Below, piece after piece: positions 63,907 to 64,000 of a DNA stretch of 64,000 bases. The stretch covers positions 3,720,001-3,784,000 of the forward strand of contig CM056874.1 in NCBI GenBank assembly GCA_029876055.1, given 5' to 3'. Position 1 is the first letter of the stretch, and every line of letters starts with the position of its first letter. The position numbers and the translations under genes are program-made. This stretch comes from Madurella fahalii (taxonomy: Eukaryota; Ascomycota; Sordariomycetes; Sordariales). Below the pieces are notes generated by a model. The model was not told the origin of the DNA and searched no databases. It worked only from the letters and a program-made list of their open reading frames with translations.

Positions 63907-64000
63907 GTTTCAGGGCGATCAGAGCCGAGGGTCCATCTCGCTGGCGACCAGTCTCGGTGGCCGGTTCCGTTCCGCTCCCGGGTCCCGGGTCAGGCCGTGG

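Noticed and set aside
1..64000. CRISPR arrays, bacterial operons, rRNA or 5S genes
   Set aside because: None expected in a fungal nuclear genome except 5S; no 5S-like block was seen on either strand.

Overview
The window is nuclear DNA from a filamentous ascomycete, most likely a sordariomycete of the Sordariales/Chaetomiaceae type. The reasons are short GT-AG introns (about 47-136 nt, one exception of 790 nt), GC-rich coding sequence, conserved genes of fungal form (SRPK-type kinase, Iws1, Brl1/Brr6, Zn2Cys6 and Myb regulators), expanded fungal accessory families (HET domain, NACHT-WD40, APH-fold kinases, GMC oxidoreductase, rhodopsin-like membrane protein), and a pogo/Fot1-like transposon carrying the C-to-T stop pattern of repeat-induced point mutation (RIP). 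No rRNA, tRNA, CRISPR array or telomere was recognised.

Layout. 0-6 kb: a truncated rhodopsin-like membrane protein on the minus strand, then 5.4 kb with no recognisable gene. 6-21.9 kb is a housekeeping block: SRPK kinase (+), IWS1 (-) divergent from BRL1 (+), a NirA-like Zn2Cys6 regulator (+) and a C2H2 protein with a polyglutamine tract (+). 24-36 kb is accessory: a kinase-like reading frame broken by two in-frame TAG codons, a secreted GMC oxidoreductase with a TATA box, an APH-fold kinase, a small hypothetical gene, two decayed coding relics and a VMAT-like MFS transporter. 37.8-38.1 kb holds a small two-exon hypothetical protein.

39.6-54.6 kb looks like an allorecognition/accessory island: a NACHT-WD40 NLR with three near-identical 126-bp WD repeats, a complete RIP-mutated pogo/Fot1-like element inserted 389 bp upstream of the NLR start, a frameshifted APH-like gene, a small glycine/alanine-rich protein, a ferric reductase preceded by a paired iron-regulatory GATA motif, and a HET-domain gene. 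56-64 kb returns to ordinary genes: a three-repeat Myb protein, a PRISE/SirQ-like SDR, another APH-fold kinase and a single-pass membrane protein with a cysteine-rich ectodomain.

Gene models were assembled by eye from reading frames, GT/AG borders, phase bookkeeping and family resemblance. All family assignments come from recognising motifs; no database search was run. The most notable items are the NLR/HET island with homogenised WD repeats, the RIP-mutated transposon beside it, the inverted pair of ATCWGATAA sites upstream of the ferric reductase, and the kinase-like frame interrupted only by TAG codons.
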